64,000 nucleotides of DNA. Origin: Leifsonia poae (lineage in GTDB: Bacteria > Actinomycetota > Actinomycetes > Actinomycetales > Microbacteriaceae). The translations under genes and the position numbers were made by a program. Shown piece after piece: positions 52,171 to 60,959 of this stretch. Positions within the stretch are counted from its first letter, which is position 1, and every line of letters begins with the position of its first letter. The notes beneath the pieces are model-generated. The model saw only the letters and a list, made by a program, of their open reading frames with translations. It was not told where the DNA came from and searched no databases. The stretch is taken from assembly GCF_027921845.1 (NCBI RefSeq), contig NZ_BSEN01000001.1:2079-66078 (forward strand). The letters are read 5' to 3'.

Positions 52171-52752
52171 GTGCCACTGGATTTCACCGCCATCGACTTC
52201 GAGACCGCTAACGGGAGTGCCGCGTCGGCCTGCTCCGTCGGCCTCATCAAGGTGCGCGACGGCCGCGTCGTCGACCGCGCGGGCTGGCTCATCCAGCCGC
52301 CGTTCGGCCACGACTTCTTCCAGGAGTGGAACACGCGCATCCACGGCATCACCGCCGACGACGTGATCGGCGCCGCGAGCTGGGTGCAGCAGCTTCCCGA
52401 CCTCATCGCCTTCGCCGAGGGCGACCACCTGGTCGCCCACAACGCCGGCTTCGACATGGGCGTCATCCGCGCGGCCTGCGCCGCGACCGCCGTCGAGTGC
52501 CCCGAGTTCAGCTACGTCTGTAGTCTGCAGGTCGCCAGAAAGACGTACAGCCTCGAGTCCTACCGCCTTCCGGTGGCCGCGATGGCTGCCGGCTTCGAAG
52601 ACTTCCACCACCATGACGCCCTCGCCGACGCTGAAGCGTGCGCGGCGATCATGGTGCACGCCGCACGCCGGCACGACGTGATGACCGTGAGCGAGCTCGC
52701 GGCGATCACTGGCTCGCGCGTCGGACGCATCGGAGCCGCTCAAGCCGCCTGA
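52171..52752 (+). CDS. DEDDh-family 3'-5' exonuclease (DnaQ-like)
   Basis: A 193-residue exonuclease domain. ExoI is AIDFETAN (Asp9, Glu11), followed by IHGIT, ExoII VAHNAGFDMGVI, and ExoIII HHDALADAEACA. This order and the H-x(4)-D spacing put it with the DnaQ/PolC-epsilon-like group, stand-alone form. There is no BRCT or GIY-YIG extension. I use GTG 52171; the frame stays open to an ATG at 52132. Possible roles are nucleic-acid repair or turnover. Confidence 0.85.
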   Translation: MPLDFTAIDFETANGSAASACSVGLIKVRDGRVVDRAGWLIQPPFGHDFFQEWNTRIHGITADDVIGAASWVQQLPDLIAFAEGDHLVAHNAGFDMGVIRAACAATAVECPEFSYVCSLQVARKTYSLESYRLPVAAMAAGFEDFHHHDALADAEACAAIMVHAARRHDVMTVSELAAITGSRVGRIGAAQAA

Positions 52753-52768
52753 CCCGCACTGGATGCTA

Positions 52769-52780
52769 ATGTCTTGACAT
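52769..52780. promoter_or_regulatory. Palindrome ATGTC-TT-GACAT upstream of the GntR gene
   Basis: A perfect 5-bp-arm palindrome. It overlaps TAATGT, a likely -10 box with TG upstream, and lies 36 bases before the regulator start. The same palindrome occurs upstream of iolC at 61948-61959, so it is the probable operator of this GntR protein at both promoters. Confidence 0.8.
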
Positions 52781-52816
52781 ATGAGGCGGGCATCCGCCGC
52801 GGGAGCGAGGTGACGA

Positions 52817-53578
52817 GTGTCCGAATCGGACGGCTCACTGCCGCGCACGCTGTTCATGGACCTCGACCATTCCGGTCCCGTCCCCCTCTACTTCCAGGTT
52901 GCGACGCGCATCGAGACGGCCATCCTCGACGGCGAGCTGCCTCCGGGGTCACGGCTCGAGAACGAGATCGCGCTCGGCGAGCGGCTCGGACTCTCGCGGC
53001 CGACGGTTCGTCGGGCGATCCAGGAGCTCGTGGACAAGGGGCTGCTGGTGCGCCGGCGCGGCATCGGCACGCAGGTCGTGCACGGTCCGGTCACGCGCAA
53101 GGTCGAGCTGACGAGCCTGTACGACGACCTCGCGGGCGGCGGGCAGCAACCGACCACCACCGTGCTGCTGCACGAGATCGTGCCGGCGGGACCGCGCGTC
53201 GCCTCGACGCTGAACCTCGAGGAGAACGCGCCGGTGCTGCATGTACGCCGGTTGCGCAGCGCGGACGGTGTGCCCGTCGGCATCCTCGAGAACTATCTGC
53301 CGAACGCGTTCTTCGACATCACGGAGGCCGACCTCGCCGAGCACGGGCTCTACCAGTTGATGCGCGGCCGCGGCACCACGATGCGCGTCGCCCGGCAGAC
53401 GATCGGAGCCCGGCGCGCCTCGGGAGACGAGAGCGCCCTGCTCGAGATCGACGATGGCGGTCCCGTGCTGACCATGGATCGCACGGCTTACGACAATTCG
53501 GGCAGCGCGGTCGAGTTCGGTCATCACTGCTACCGCCCCGACCTCTACTCGTTCGAGATCACGCTCGTCGACAAGTAG
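52817..53578 (+). CDS. GntR-family (HutC-type) regulator of the inositol cluster
   Basis: A 253-residue GntR/HutC regulator. The N-terminal winged helix (VPLYFQVATRIETAILDGELPPGSRLENEIALGERLGLSRPTVRRAIQELVDKGLLVRRRGIGTQV, residues about 20-88) binds DNA and the UTRA ligand domain follows (LHVRRLRSADGVPVGILENYLPN). The start is GTG, with GGAGCGAGG upstream. It lies at the 3' end of the convergent iol operon, and the palindrome in its own promoter also stands before iolC. Likely inducer: an inositol intermediate. Confidence 0.87.
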   Translation: MSESDGSLPRTLFMDLDHSGPVPLYFQVATRIETAILDGELPPGSRLENEIALGERLGLSRPTVRRAIQELVDKGLLVRRRGIGTQVVHGPVTRKVELTSLYDDLAGGGQQPTTTVLLHEIVPAGPRVASTLNLEENAPVLHVRRLRSADGVPVGILENYLPNAFFDITEADLAEHGLYQLMRGRGTTMRVARQTIGARRASGDESALLEIDDGGPVLTMDRTAYDNSGSAVEFGHHCYRPDLYSFEITLVDK

Positions 53579-53621
53579 GCGCACACCCGCGGCGCCTTGT
53601 GGCCGACGCGCCCTGCCTTCC

Positions 53622-54641
53622 CTAGCTGTCGTAGAAGGTCGGCTTCGCCCCGTAGGAGACTTCGACCCGGCGACCCGAGCCCTGCGCCTCGAGTCCCGCC
53701 TCGCAGACCAGCGCGGCGAGGTAGCCGTCCCAAGCGCTCGGGCCGTCGATCGTGCCGCGGCGCACGGCGTCGACCCAGCGCTGCACCTCCGAGTCGTAGG
53801 CGCGCGCGAACCGCGTCGTGTACGACTGGTGCTCGGCACGGCGGAACGCCCCGTCGGCGTAGCGCGCGAGCCCACCGGTTCTGCCGATCTCCGCGACGCC
53901 TCGCTCGAAGACCGCGTCGGTCGTCACCTGATAGCCGAACTGCAGGTTGACGCTGATCTCGACATCCGCGAGCAGGCCCGACTCGGTCTCCATCAGGACG
54001 AGCTGGGGTTCGCGGAGTCCCTCCGGCGCGAGTGAATTGCGGCGCGTCTTGCGCACTTCGACGGCGGCGATCGGCTCTCCGACCAGCCACGGGACCACAT
54101 CCATCTCGTGCACCACCGAGTCGGTGATCAGCATCGATTCCGTATATCCCGGGGGCGTCGATGGATTCCGGTGCGCGCAGTGCAGAGCGAGCAGTGCGCC
54201 GCTGTCGCCGGAATCGATCAACCGCTTCAGCTGGATGTACTCCTCGTCGAAGCGCCGCATGAAGCCGACCTGGATCCGGGGGCGGTCGGTGCGCCGCTCC
54301 GCCTCGAGGATGCGCCATGCCGCTTCGCTGCTCGGGGCGAGCGGCTTCTCGCAGAGGATGTCGACGCCCGCTTCGAGCGCCGGCATCAGCACGGCCTCAT
54401 GGAACGGCCCAGGCGTCGCGATGACGACCGCGTCGAGACCGTCGTGCTCGAGGGCGTCTTCGATGCGCGTGCGCGTGGCGACCCCGGGAAGATGGGCGAC
54501 GGCGGCGGCCGCACGTGCAGCATCCGGCTCGACCACGGCGGCCACAGTGGCGCCGATCGTGCGGTCGGTGAGGCGCGCGATGTGGTCGGCGCCCATGATC
54601 CCGGCGCCGACGACGGCGACACGGAGGGGTTCGTTGGTCAT
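53622..54641 (-). CDS. iolG: Gfo/Idh/MocA oxidoreductase, inositol 2-dehydrogenase type
   Basis: A 339-residue NAD(P)-dependent dehydrogenase. The Rossmann motif is VAVVGAGIMGADHIARL; the catalytic lysine is in CEKPLAP (about residue 98), and the TDSVVHEMD segment supplies Asp and His of the active site. Its position in the inositol cluster makes oxidation of myo-inositol or an isomer to inosose the likely role. It lies downstream of the IolE-like gene with a 26-bp gap. GAAAGGAATC precedes the ATG. Identity as an oxidoreductase is certain, substrate is by context. Confidence 0.87.
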   Translation of the reverse strand: MTNEPLRVAVVGAGIMGADHIARLTDRTIGATVAAVVEPDAARAAAAVAHLPGVATRTRIEDALEHDGLDAVVIATPGPFHEAVLMPALEAGVDILCEKPLAPSSEAAWRILEAERRTDRPRIQVGFMRRFDEEYIQLKRLIDSGDSGALLALHCAHRNPSTPPGYTESMLITDSVVHEMDVVPWLVGEPIAAVEVRKTRRNSLAPEGLREPQLVLMETESGLLADVEISVNLQFGYQVTTDAVFERGVAEIGRTGGLARYADGAFRRAEHQSYTTRFARAYDSEVQRWVDAVRRGTIDGPSAWDGYLAALVCEAGLEAQGSGRRVEVSYGAKPTFYDS

Positions 54642-54667
54642 GCTGATTCCTTTCGGGCCTCTGCGGG

Positions 54668-55585
54668 TCAGTCCTGGCGGGCCAGCCGGGTGCAGCCGAA
54701 GATGTGCTCGCGCGTGCGTCGAGCGATCGGCAGCGGGCGGTCGATGTCGGTGCCGTACATGTCCTGCTCGACGATGGCGAAGATCGACGGGTCGATCGCG
54801 CTGACGGCCTCGATGATCGGGGCGAACGGGGGCTCCCCCGTCGGCGGCTCCGTCATCACGCCACGCGCGACCGCGGTGGCGAACGGCACGTCGTTCTTGA
54901 GGGTCTCGGCGAGGATGTCGCGGTCGACCTGCTTGAGGTGGAGGTAGCCGATGCGCTCCGGGTACGCCCCGATGAGACGGAGCGGATCACCGAGGTAGTA
55001 CGCCAGGTGGCCGGTGTCGAGGCACAGGTTCGTGTAGCGCCCGTCGGTCTCGGTGAGGAAGCGCTCGACCTCGCGCTGCGTGCCGACGTGGCTGTCGGCA
55101 TGGGAGTGGAACTGCTGACGCACCCCGAACTCCTCGAGCAGCGCTTTGCCGAGCCGGTCGTGCCCGGCCGCCAGTCGCGCCCACTGCTCGTCGTCGAGCG
55201 TGCGCGACTCGAGGACCTCTTCGGTCGCGTCGCTCCGCCACAGGTCGGGGATGACGACCAGATGCTCGGCACCGACCGCAGTCGCCAGCCCTGCCACGGC
55301 GAGCGCCTGGTCCCAGGCGCGCTGGTACTGGTCGCCGCCCTTGTGCAGGCCGGTGAAGACCGTGCCCGCCGACAGCTTCAACCCGCGCGACCCGAGTTCG
55401 TCCTGCAGCTGGTGGGGATCGGTCGGCAGATAGCCGTACGGACCCAGTTCGATCCAGGTGTACCCGGCCGAGACCACCTCGTCGAGAAAGCGTTGCCACG
55501 GGATCTGGCGCGGATCGTCGGCGAACCAGACCCCCCACGAGTCGGGCGCCGTGCCGATCCGGAGTCCGGTGCTGTCCGTGGTCAT
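54668..55585 (-). CDS. iolE: Sugar-phosphate isomerase/epimerase family protein, IolE-like (inosose dehydratase or isomerase)
   Basis: A 305-residue TIM-barrel protein of the AP-endonuclease-2 fold. RIGTAPDSWGVWFADDPRQIPWQRFLDEVVSAGYTWIELGPYGYLP is its start. Metal ligands are visible in HSHADSHVG and LCLDTGHLAYY and HLKQVD and VEQD. In inositol clusters such proteins act as 2-keto-myo-inositol dehydratase (IolE) or isomerase (IolI); I cannot separate these from sequence. The ATG overlaps the iolD stop (ATGA), with AAGGAG nine bases before it. I start at MTTDSTG; the longer frame is not supported. Confidence 0.75.
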   Translation of the reverse strand: MTTDSTGLRIGTAPDSWGVWFADDPRQIPWQRFLDEVVSAGYTWIELGPYGYLPTDPHQLQDELGSRGLKLSAGTVFTGLHKGGDQYQRAWDQALAVAGLATAVGAEHLVVIPDLWRSDATEEVLESRTLDDEQWARLAAGHDRLGKALLEEFGVRQQFHSHADSHVGTQREVERFLTETDGRYTNLCLDTGHLAYYLGDPLRLIGAYPERIGYLHLKQVDRDILAETLKNDVPFATAVARGVMTEPPTGEPPFAPIIEAVSAIDPSIFAIVEQDMYGTDIDRPLPIARRTREHIFGCTRLARQD

Positions 55586-57501
55586 CGCGTTTCTCCTTCG
55601 CCGAGGTACGGCCGCTGCCGCTTCTTGTGGTCGTCGTACTCCGCCCGGGCTGCTCGCGTGCTGTCGAGCGCCGACACCTCCGCGACGGGCACGTCCCACC
55701 ACCCTTCGCCGTCGGGCGCGAAGAGCAGGGGGTCACTGTTGATATGGATGAGCGTCGGGCCACGAACGCCCGACTCCTTCGCGCGGCGGACGGCCGCGCC
55801 GAGTGCGGCGATCGAATCCGGCCCCGGCTCGATGCGGATGACCTCGACCCCGAGGCTGGCCGCGTTCGCCGCCAGATCGATCGGGAGCGCGGCTCCGTCG
55901 AAGGCGTTTGCGGCATCGTCGCGGAACCCGTACCGGGTTCCGTATCGCTCGGAACCGACCGTCTCGCTCAGATGACCGATCGACGCGAAGCCGTGGTTCT
56001 GAATCAGCACCACGATGAGCGGGATGCCCTCCGCGACCGCCGTCACCAACTCTGTGTGCATCATGAGGTAGGAGCCGTCGCCCACCATCACGATGACGTC
56101 CCGCTCGGGCGCACCCCGCTTCGCCCCGAGCCCGCCGGCGATCTCGTAGCCCATGCAGGAGTAGGCGTACTCGACGTGGTAGCCCAGATCGTCGCGCACC
56201 CGCCAGAGCTTGTGGAGGTCGCCGGGGAGGGACCCGGCAGCGCACACGACGACATCGGTGGCATCGCTGGCAGCGTTGACCGCTCCGATGATCTCGGCCT
56301 GCGACGGCAGCGCCCGCTCACGGTCGACGAAGCTGTCGTCGACCAACGCGTCCCACTCCCGCTTCTCGCGGGCGATCTCCTCGCGGTACGCGGACGACGT
56401 CGTCGAGCCGGCGAGCGCCTCACGCAACGCGACGAGCGCCTCGCGGGCGTCCGCGATCACCGGCAGCGTCGAGCCGTGCTTGTAGGCGTCGTACGAGGCC
56501 ACATTCACGGTGACGAATCGCACGCCCTCGCGCGCGAACACCGTGCGGGATGCGGTGGTGAAGTCACTGAAACGCGTTCCGATCCCGATGACCACGTCCG
56601 CCTGCGCCGCGATGCGATTAGCCGCCGTCGTTCCGGTCGAGCCGATGCTGCCGAGGGACAGCGCGTCGTCCCAGTCGATCGAGCCTCCGCCTGCCTGGGT
56701 CGTGCCGACCGGGATTCCGGTGGAGTGAGTGAAGGCGCGCAGCTCGGCGGCGGCATCCGAGTAGATCACGCCGCCTCCGGCGACGATGAGGGGGCGCTCG
56801 GAGGTTGCGATCGCGGCGACCGCACGTGCGAGGGCGTCGCGCTCCGGCACCGGCCGCCGCAGGTACCACTCGCGATCGGCGAGGAACTCGTGGGGCACAT
56901 CGAGCGCTTCGGCCTGCACGTCTTCCGGCAGGGCGATCGTCACGGCTCCCGTCTCCACCGGGTCGGTCAGCACCCGCATGGCGCCGAGCGCCGCGGAGAA
57001 GAGCTGCTCGGGTCGATTCACCCGATCGAAGAACCGGGACAGCGGCTTGAAGGCGTCGTTCACGCTCATCGAGGCGTCGTGCGGCAACTCGAGCTGCTGC
57101 AGCACCGGATCGGCGACGCGCGTCGCGAAGGTGTCCGACGGCAGCAGGAGCACGGGAAGCCGGTTGGTCGTCGCCAGCGCGGCGCCGGTGAGCATGTTCG
57201 TCGCCCCGGGACCGACCGATGCCGCGCATGCGAAGGTCCCTCGCCGCCGGCGCATCCGGGCATAGCCGACAGCCTCGTGCACCATCGCCTGTTCGTTGCG
57301 CGCCTGGTGATACGGCATCAACGACGGCTCGGTCACGGCGAACTGCCGGAGCGCCTGTCCGATCCCCGCGACATTACCGTGGCCGAAGATGCCATATGTG
57401 CCGGCGATCGTCCGCTCGCGGTGGTCGCCGTCGACTGTCCACTGGTGGGCCAGGAACTCGACCAGAGCCTGGCTGACGGTCATGCGGGTCGTTCCGCTCA
57501 C
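55582..57501 (-). CDS. iolD: 3D-(3,5/4)-trihydroxycyclohexane-1,2-dione acylhydrolase
   Basis: IolD is the thiamine-diphosphate-dependent enzyme that opens the inositol ring. The 639-residue protein has the N-terminal pattern GIFGHGNVAGIGQAL and AMVHEAVGYARMRRRRG, SVGPGATNM, GGGVIYSDAAAELRAF, and the ThDP motif GDGSYLMMHTELVTAVAEGIPLIVVLIQNHG (GDG...N). The start is GTG (57501), seven bases behind AAAGGAG and overlapping the iolB stop (GTGA). It shares four bases with the next gene. Confidence 0.95.
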   Translation of the reverse strand: MSGTTRMTVSQALVEFLAHQWTVDGDHRERTIAGTYGIFGHGNVAGIGQALRQFAVTEPSLMPYHQARNEQAMVHEAVGYARMRRRRGTFACAASVGPGATNMLTGAALATTNRLPVLLLPSDTFATRVADPVLQQLELPHDASMSVNDAFKPLSRFFDRVNRPEQLFSAALGAMRVLTDPVETGAVTIALPEDVQAEALDVPHEFLADREWYLRRPVPERDALARAVAAIATSERPLIVAGGGVIYSDAAAELRAFTHSTGIPVGTTQAGGGSIDWDDALSLGSIGSTGTTAANRIAAQADVVIGIGTRFSDFTTASRTVFAREGVRFVTVNVASYDAYKHGSTLPVIADAREALVALREALAGSTTSSAYREEIAREKREWDALVDDSFVDRERALPSQAEIIGAVNAASDATDVVVCAAGSLPGDLHKLWRVRDDLGYHVEYAYSCMGYEIAGGLGAKRGAPERDVIVMVGDGSYLMMHTELVTAVAEGIPLIVVLIQNHGFASIGHLSETVGSERYGTRYGFRDDAANAFDGAALPIDLAANAASLGVEVIRIEPGPDSIAALGAAVRRAKESGVRGPTLIHINSDPLLFAPDGEGWWDVPVAEVSALDSTRAARAEYDDHKKRQRPYLGEGETR

Positions 57502-58460
57502 GACGCCGCTCCTTTCGTTGTGGGTGCGTGCGTTGTCGAGGAGCCGGGCGTCGTCGCCTCCGGCGTGTAGGGCAGCCGGGGATCCGGCTGCTGCTCCTCC
57601 CACAACCCGCGCACCCAGGCGTGCGCCGGATCGTCGGTGATCAGCCAGGCTCGCTGCGAACCGGGACCGGCCATCACGTTGAGGTAGTAGAGGTCGTAGC
57701 CGGGAGCCGCGACCGCCGGCCCGTGATAGCCGTACGGAACGAGAGCGATGTCGCCCGAGCTCACGCGCGCATCGATCTGCACCGGTCGCTCATCGGACTC
57801 GTACGTGCTGAACATCCCGAACGGCCGTGCCTCGGAGGGCGCATTCGTCCCGCGTGCGACGGCCGTCTCGAAGTAATAGATCTCCTCGAGCTCGCTCTCC
57901 GTTCCGGGCACGTTGACGTCGTGCTTGTGGGGCGGATACGACGACCAGTTCTCGGCCGGGGTGATGACCTCGCAGACGATGAGCTTCGCAGCATCGGGGG
58001 CACCCTGCGCGCCAGGGACCCCGAAGTTGTGCACCTGCCGGCTCGAGCGGCCGGCGCCCCTCAGTTCGACCGCGACATCCGCCGCGGCGACGTAGACCGC
58101 GTCGCGTCGCTGATCCGTCGGAGCCTCGGCGACGGCGATGCGGCCCTGGCCGCTGACGGTCGCCGAGGTGCCCGCCCCGAGGTACAGCACGTCGGTCGGG
58201 CCGTCGAAGACGGACCGGCGCCCGGCGAGCCGTCTGGTCGACTCGCCGTCGGCACTCACGTAGTGCACGAGGGCGCTGCCTGCGAGTGGAACGATCATGC
58301 GCTCCACGTCGCCGGCGCTCAGGGTGAGCGGATGGTCGCCCAGATGCGCCACGCGGAGTCCGGTGTGCTGCCAGCCGTCGATCCTGTCGTCGACGACCGA
58401 CTCCCAGCCGTCCTCGGTGAGGTCTCCCGGCCGGAAGATCCCGTCGTTGCTCCGTCGCAT
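57498..58460 (-). CDS. iolB: 5-deoxy-glucuronate isomerase
   Basis: IolB converts 5-deoxy-glucuronate to 2-deoxy-5-keto-gluconate. The 320-residue protein is a bicupin: NFGVPGAQGAPDAAKLIVCEVITPAENWSSYPPHKHD has the metal-binding HxH, followed by the Glu in ELEEIYYF and the second barrel VPYGYHGP. The C-terminus has a 25-residue Pro/Thr/Ser-rich tail (TPEATTPGSSTTHAPTTKG). AAGGAG is eight bases before the ATG. It overlaps iolD by four bases. Confidence 0.94.
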   Translation of the reverse strand: MRRSNDGIFRPGDLTEDGWESVVDDRIDGWQHTGLRVAHLGDHPLTLSAGDVERMIVPLAGSALVHYVSADGESTRRLAGRRSVFDGPTDVLYLGAGTSATVSGQGRIAVAEAPTDQRRDAVYVAAADVAVELRGAGRSSRQVHNFGVPGAQGAPDAAKLIVCEVITPAENWSSYPPHKHDVNVPGTESELEEIYYFETAVARGTNAPSEARPFGMFSTYESDERPVQIDARVSSGDIALVPYGYHGPAVAAPGYDLYYLNVMAGPGSQRAWLITDDPAHAWVRGLWEEQQPDPRLPYTPEATTPGSSTTHAPTTKGAAS

Positions 58461-58506
58461 CGCGTGCTCTCCTTGTCGTGCGTTTCGAATTCTGGCGGTG
58501 GGCGGG

Positions 58507-60012
58507 TCAGGTCGTCTGCGGGAAGCCCAGGTTGATGCCGCCATGACTCGGGTCGAGCCAGCGGCTGGTGACCGCCTTCTCGCGCGTGAAGAACTCGAAA
58601 CCGTGGGCGCCGTAGGCCTTGGCATCGCCGAACAGCGACTGCTTCCAGCCGCCGAACGAGTAGTAGGCCACCGGAACGGGGATCGGCACATTGATACCGA
58701 TCATGCCCACCTGCACCTCGTTCTGGAACCGCCGCGCCGCGCCGCCGTCGTTGGTGAAGATGGCTGTTCCGTTGCCGAACGCTCCGCTGTTGATGAGGGC
58801 GACGCCTTCCTCGAAGGTCTCGACGCGTACGACCGAGAGCACCGGGCCGAAGATCTCCTCGGTGTACACCCGCGAATGGATCGGGACCCTGTCGATCAGG
58901 GTCGGCCCGAGCCAGAACCCGGACGGGTCGCCATCGGCGTCCACCGTGCGACCGTCGACGACCACCTCTGCGCCGTCGGCCACGGCCACGTCGATGTACG
59001 ACGCGACTTTGTCGCGATGCTCGCCCGTGATCAGCGGTCCCATGTCGCAGCCGCGCCGTCCGTCGCCGACCCGGAGCGTCGACATCCGCTCGCGCACCTT
59101 GGCGATGAGAGCGTCCGCGACCGGTTCGACGGCGACGACGACGCTGACCGCCATGCACCGCTCCCCCGCCGAGCCGAACCCGGCGTTCACCGCGCTGTCG
59201 GCGACGAGGTCGAGGTCGGCATCCGGCAGCACCAGCATGTGGTTCTTCGCGCCGCCGAGGGCCTGGACGCGCTTGCCGTTCCGCGCCGCCGTCTCGTAGA
59301 TGTAGCGGGCGATGGGGGTCGAGCCGACGAACGAGATCGACTGGACCTCCGGGTGTTGGAGCAGCCCGTCGACAGCGACCTTGTCGCCCTGCAGCACCGT
59401 GAAGATGCCGTCGGGCAGTCCCGCCTCGGTGAAGAGCTCCGCGAGCCAGACCGCCGCGGACGGATCCTTCTCGCTCGGCTTGAGCACCACGGCGTTGCCG
59501 GCGGCGATCGCCACGGGCACGAACCACAGAGGCACCATCGCCGGGAAGTTGAACGGGCTGATGACTCCGACGACGCCCAGCGGCTGCTTGAGCGAGTAGA
59601 CGTCGACACCGGTCGAGACGTTCTCGGAGTGCTCGCCCTTGATGAGGTGCGGGAAGCCCGTCGCGAGCTCGACGACCTCGAGCCCCCGGGTGATCTCGCC
59701 GAGAGCATCCGAGATCACCTTGCCGTGCTCGCGCGTGACGATCTCGGCCAGGTCGCCCTTGCGGGCGTTGAGCAGCTCACGGGCGGCGAACATGACCTGC
59801 TGACGCTTGGCGATCGACGTGTCGCGCCAGAGCGGGAACGCCGCCGCCGCCGACTCGATGGCGTGGCGCACCTCGTCGTCGTCGGCGAGGCCGACGCGTG
59901 CGGCGGGGACTCCGAGTGCGGGGTCGTAGACCGGGGCGAATCGGCCGGATGCGCCGGGGACCCGTCGTCCTCCGATGTAATGCGGGACGGTCGGCAGCTC
60001 GGTGTCGGTCAT
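58507..60012 (-). CDS. iolA: Malonate-semialdehyde dehydrogenase (CoA-acylating) of inositol catabolism
   Basis: A 501-residue aldehyde dehydrogenase; it converts malonate semialdehyde to acetyl-CoA and CO2 in the last step of inositol degradation. The catalytic Cys286 lies in [26 protein letters not shown] and GSTPIARYIY are shared with its paralogue at 30504-31988. AAGGAG precedes the ATG, ten bases away. It stands between the aldolase gene and iolB. Confidence 0.93.
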   Translation of the reverse strand: MTDTELPTVPHYIGGRRVPGASGRFAPVYDPALGVPAARVGLADDDEVRHAIESAAAAFPLWRDTSIAKRQQVMFAARELLNARKGDLAEIVTREHGKVISDALGEITRGLEVVELATGFPHLIKGEHSENVSTGVDVYSLKQPLGVVGVISPFNFPAMVPLWFVPVAIAAGNAVVLKPSEKDPSAAVWLAELFTEAGLPDGIFTVLQGDKVAVDGLLQHPEVQSISFVGSTPIARYIYETAARNGKRVQALGGAKNHMLVLPDADLDLVADSAVNAGFGSAGERCMAVSVVVAVEPVADALIAKVRERMSTLRVGDGRRGCDMGPLITGEHRDKVASYIDVAVADGAEVVVDGRTVDADGDPSGFWLGPTLIDRVPIHSRVYTEEIFGPVLSVVRVETFEEGVALINSGAFGNGTAIFTNDGGAARRFQNEVQVGMIGINVPIPVPVAYYSFGGWKQSLFGDAKAYGAHGFEFFTREKAVTSRWLDPSHGGINLGFPQTT

Positions 60013-60059
60013 GGTGCTGGTACTCCTTCGGCTGTGCTGGATGTCGGTGAGGTCGCCGG

Positions 60060-60959
60060 TCAGTGGACGAGCGCGGCAGCCGCGTCCACGGCGCTCGCGA
60101 CGTCGCGGTCGGTCGGATAGAGCAGGGTACGGCCCACGACGAGCCCGGCGACGCCGGGGAGGTCGAGTGCGCCGGCCCACGAGTCGTAGACCGCGGCGGG
60201 ATCGCCGGCCGGGTCGCCTCCGAGGAGGAGTGTCGGCAGGGTGGACGCGGCCATCACCTCGGCCATGCGCGGAACCACCGGGATCTTCAGCCAGCTGTAC
60301 GCCGACGTCGCGCCGAGGCCGGAGGCGATCGCAACGGAGTTGATGACCGCCTCGGTGCTGAGATCGTTGACCACGCTCCCGTTGGTCCACGTGCTCATGA
60401 ACGGCTCGAGCATGATCGGGAGCCGTGCGGCGGCCGCTGCGGTCACCGCACGCGCGGAGGACTCGAGCGTCGCGGCGGAGCCCGGGTCGGCGAGATTGAT
60501 GCGAAGCAGCAGCTTGGCGATGTCGAGCCGGGCCGCGACCAGGGTGTCGACGTCGTAGGCGGTGAACCGGTCGTCCATCTCGAAGGTCGCGCCGCGCAGC
60601 CCTCCTCGGTTCATCGAGCCGGCGACCACCTTGCCCTCCAGCAGGCCGAGCACGGCCAGGTCTTCGATGACGTCGGGCGTTCCGAGCACGCCGTCGACGC
60701 CGGGTCGCTCCAACGCGATGGCGAGTCGTTGGAGGAGGTCGTAACGATCCGCCATGGCCATGCCGTCGCCCCCGATCCCGAGGGCACCGCGTGCCGGATG
60801 ATCAGCTGCGACCAGGAACAGTCGTCCGTCGCCCTGCAGCAGAGGTCGTGTGCTCCGTGTTGCGAACGCCTCCGCGATAGCGTTCGGGTCGGAGGCGCGC
60901 ACCCGCCGCAGCCGCGCGAAGTCCGCCGCGCTGATCGGGCCGTCAACCGGCGACGACAT
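60060..60959 (-). CDS. Cgl0159-like (beta/alpha)8 aldolase, probable replacement for IolJ
   Basis: A 299-residue barrel protein of the Cgl0159 family, related to DeoC/FbaB-like class I aldolases. LFLVAADHPARGALGIGGDGMAMADRYDLLQRLAIALERPGVDGVLGTPDVIEDLA is the conserved block; SAYSWLKIPVV has the lysine that would form the Schiff base. In inositol clusters of Actinobacteria such genes sit where 2-deoxy-5-keto-gluconate-6-phosphate aldolase (IolJ) is needed. The role is by context. It overlaps iolC by 17 bases. The ATG (MSSPVDGP) lies inside iolC. Confidence 0.82.
   Translation of the reverse strand: MSSPVDGPISAADFARLRRVRASDPNAIAEAFATRSTRPLLQGDGRLFLVAADHPARGALGIGGDGMAMADRYDLLQRLAIALERPGVDGVLGTPDVIEDLAVLGLLEGKVVAGSMNRGGLRGATFEMDDRFTAYDVDTLVAARLDIAKLLLRINLADPGSAATLESSARAVTAAAAARLPIMLEPFMSTWTNGSVVNDLSTEAVINSVAIASGLGATSAYSWLKIPVVPRMAEVMAASTLPTLLLGGDPAGDPAAVYDSWAGALDLPGVAGLVVGRTLLYPTDRDVASAVDAAAALVH

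Noticed and set aside
53579-53621. Terminator hairpin between gntR and iolG
   Set aside because: The interval has short complementary GC stretches but no stable uninterrupted stem.
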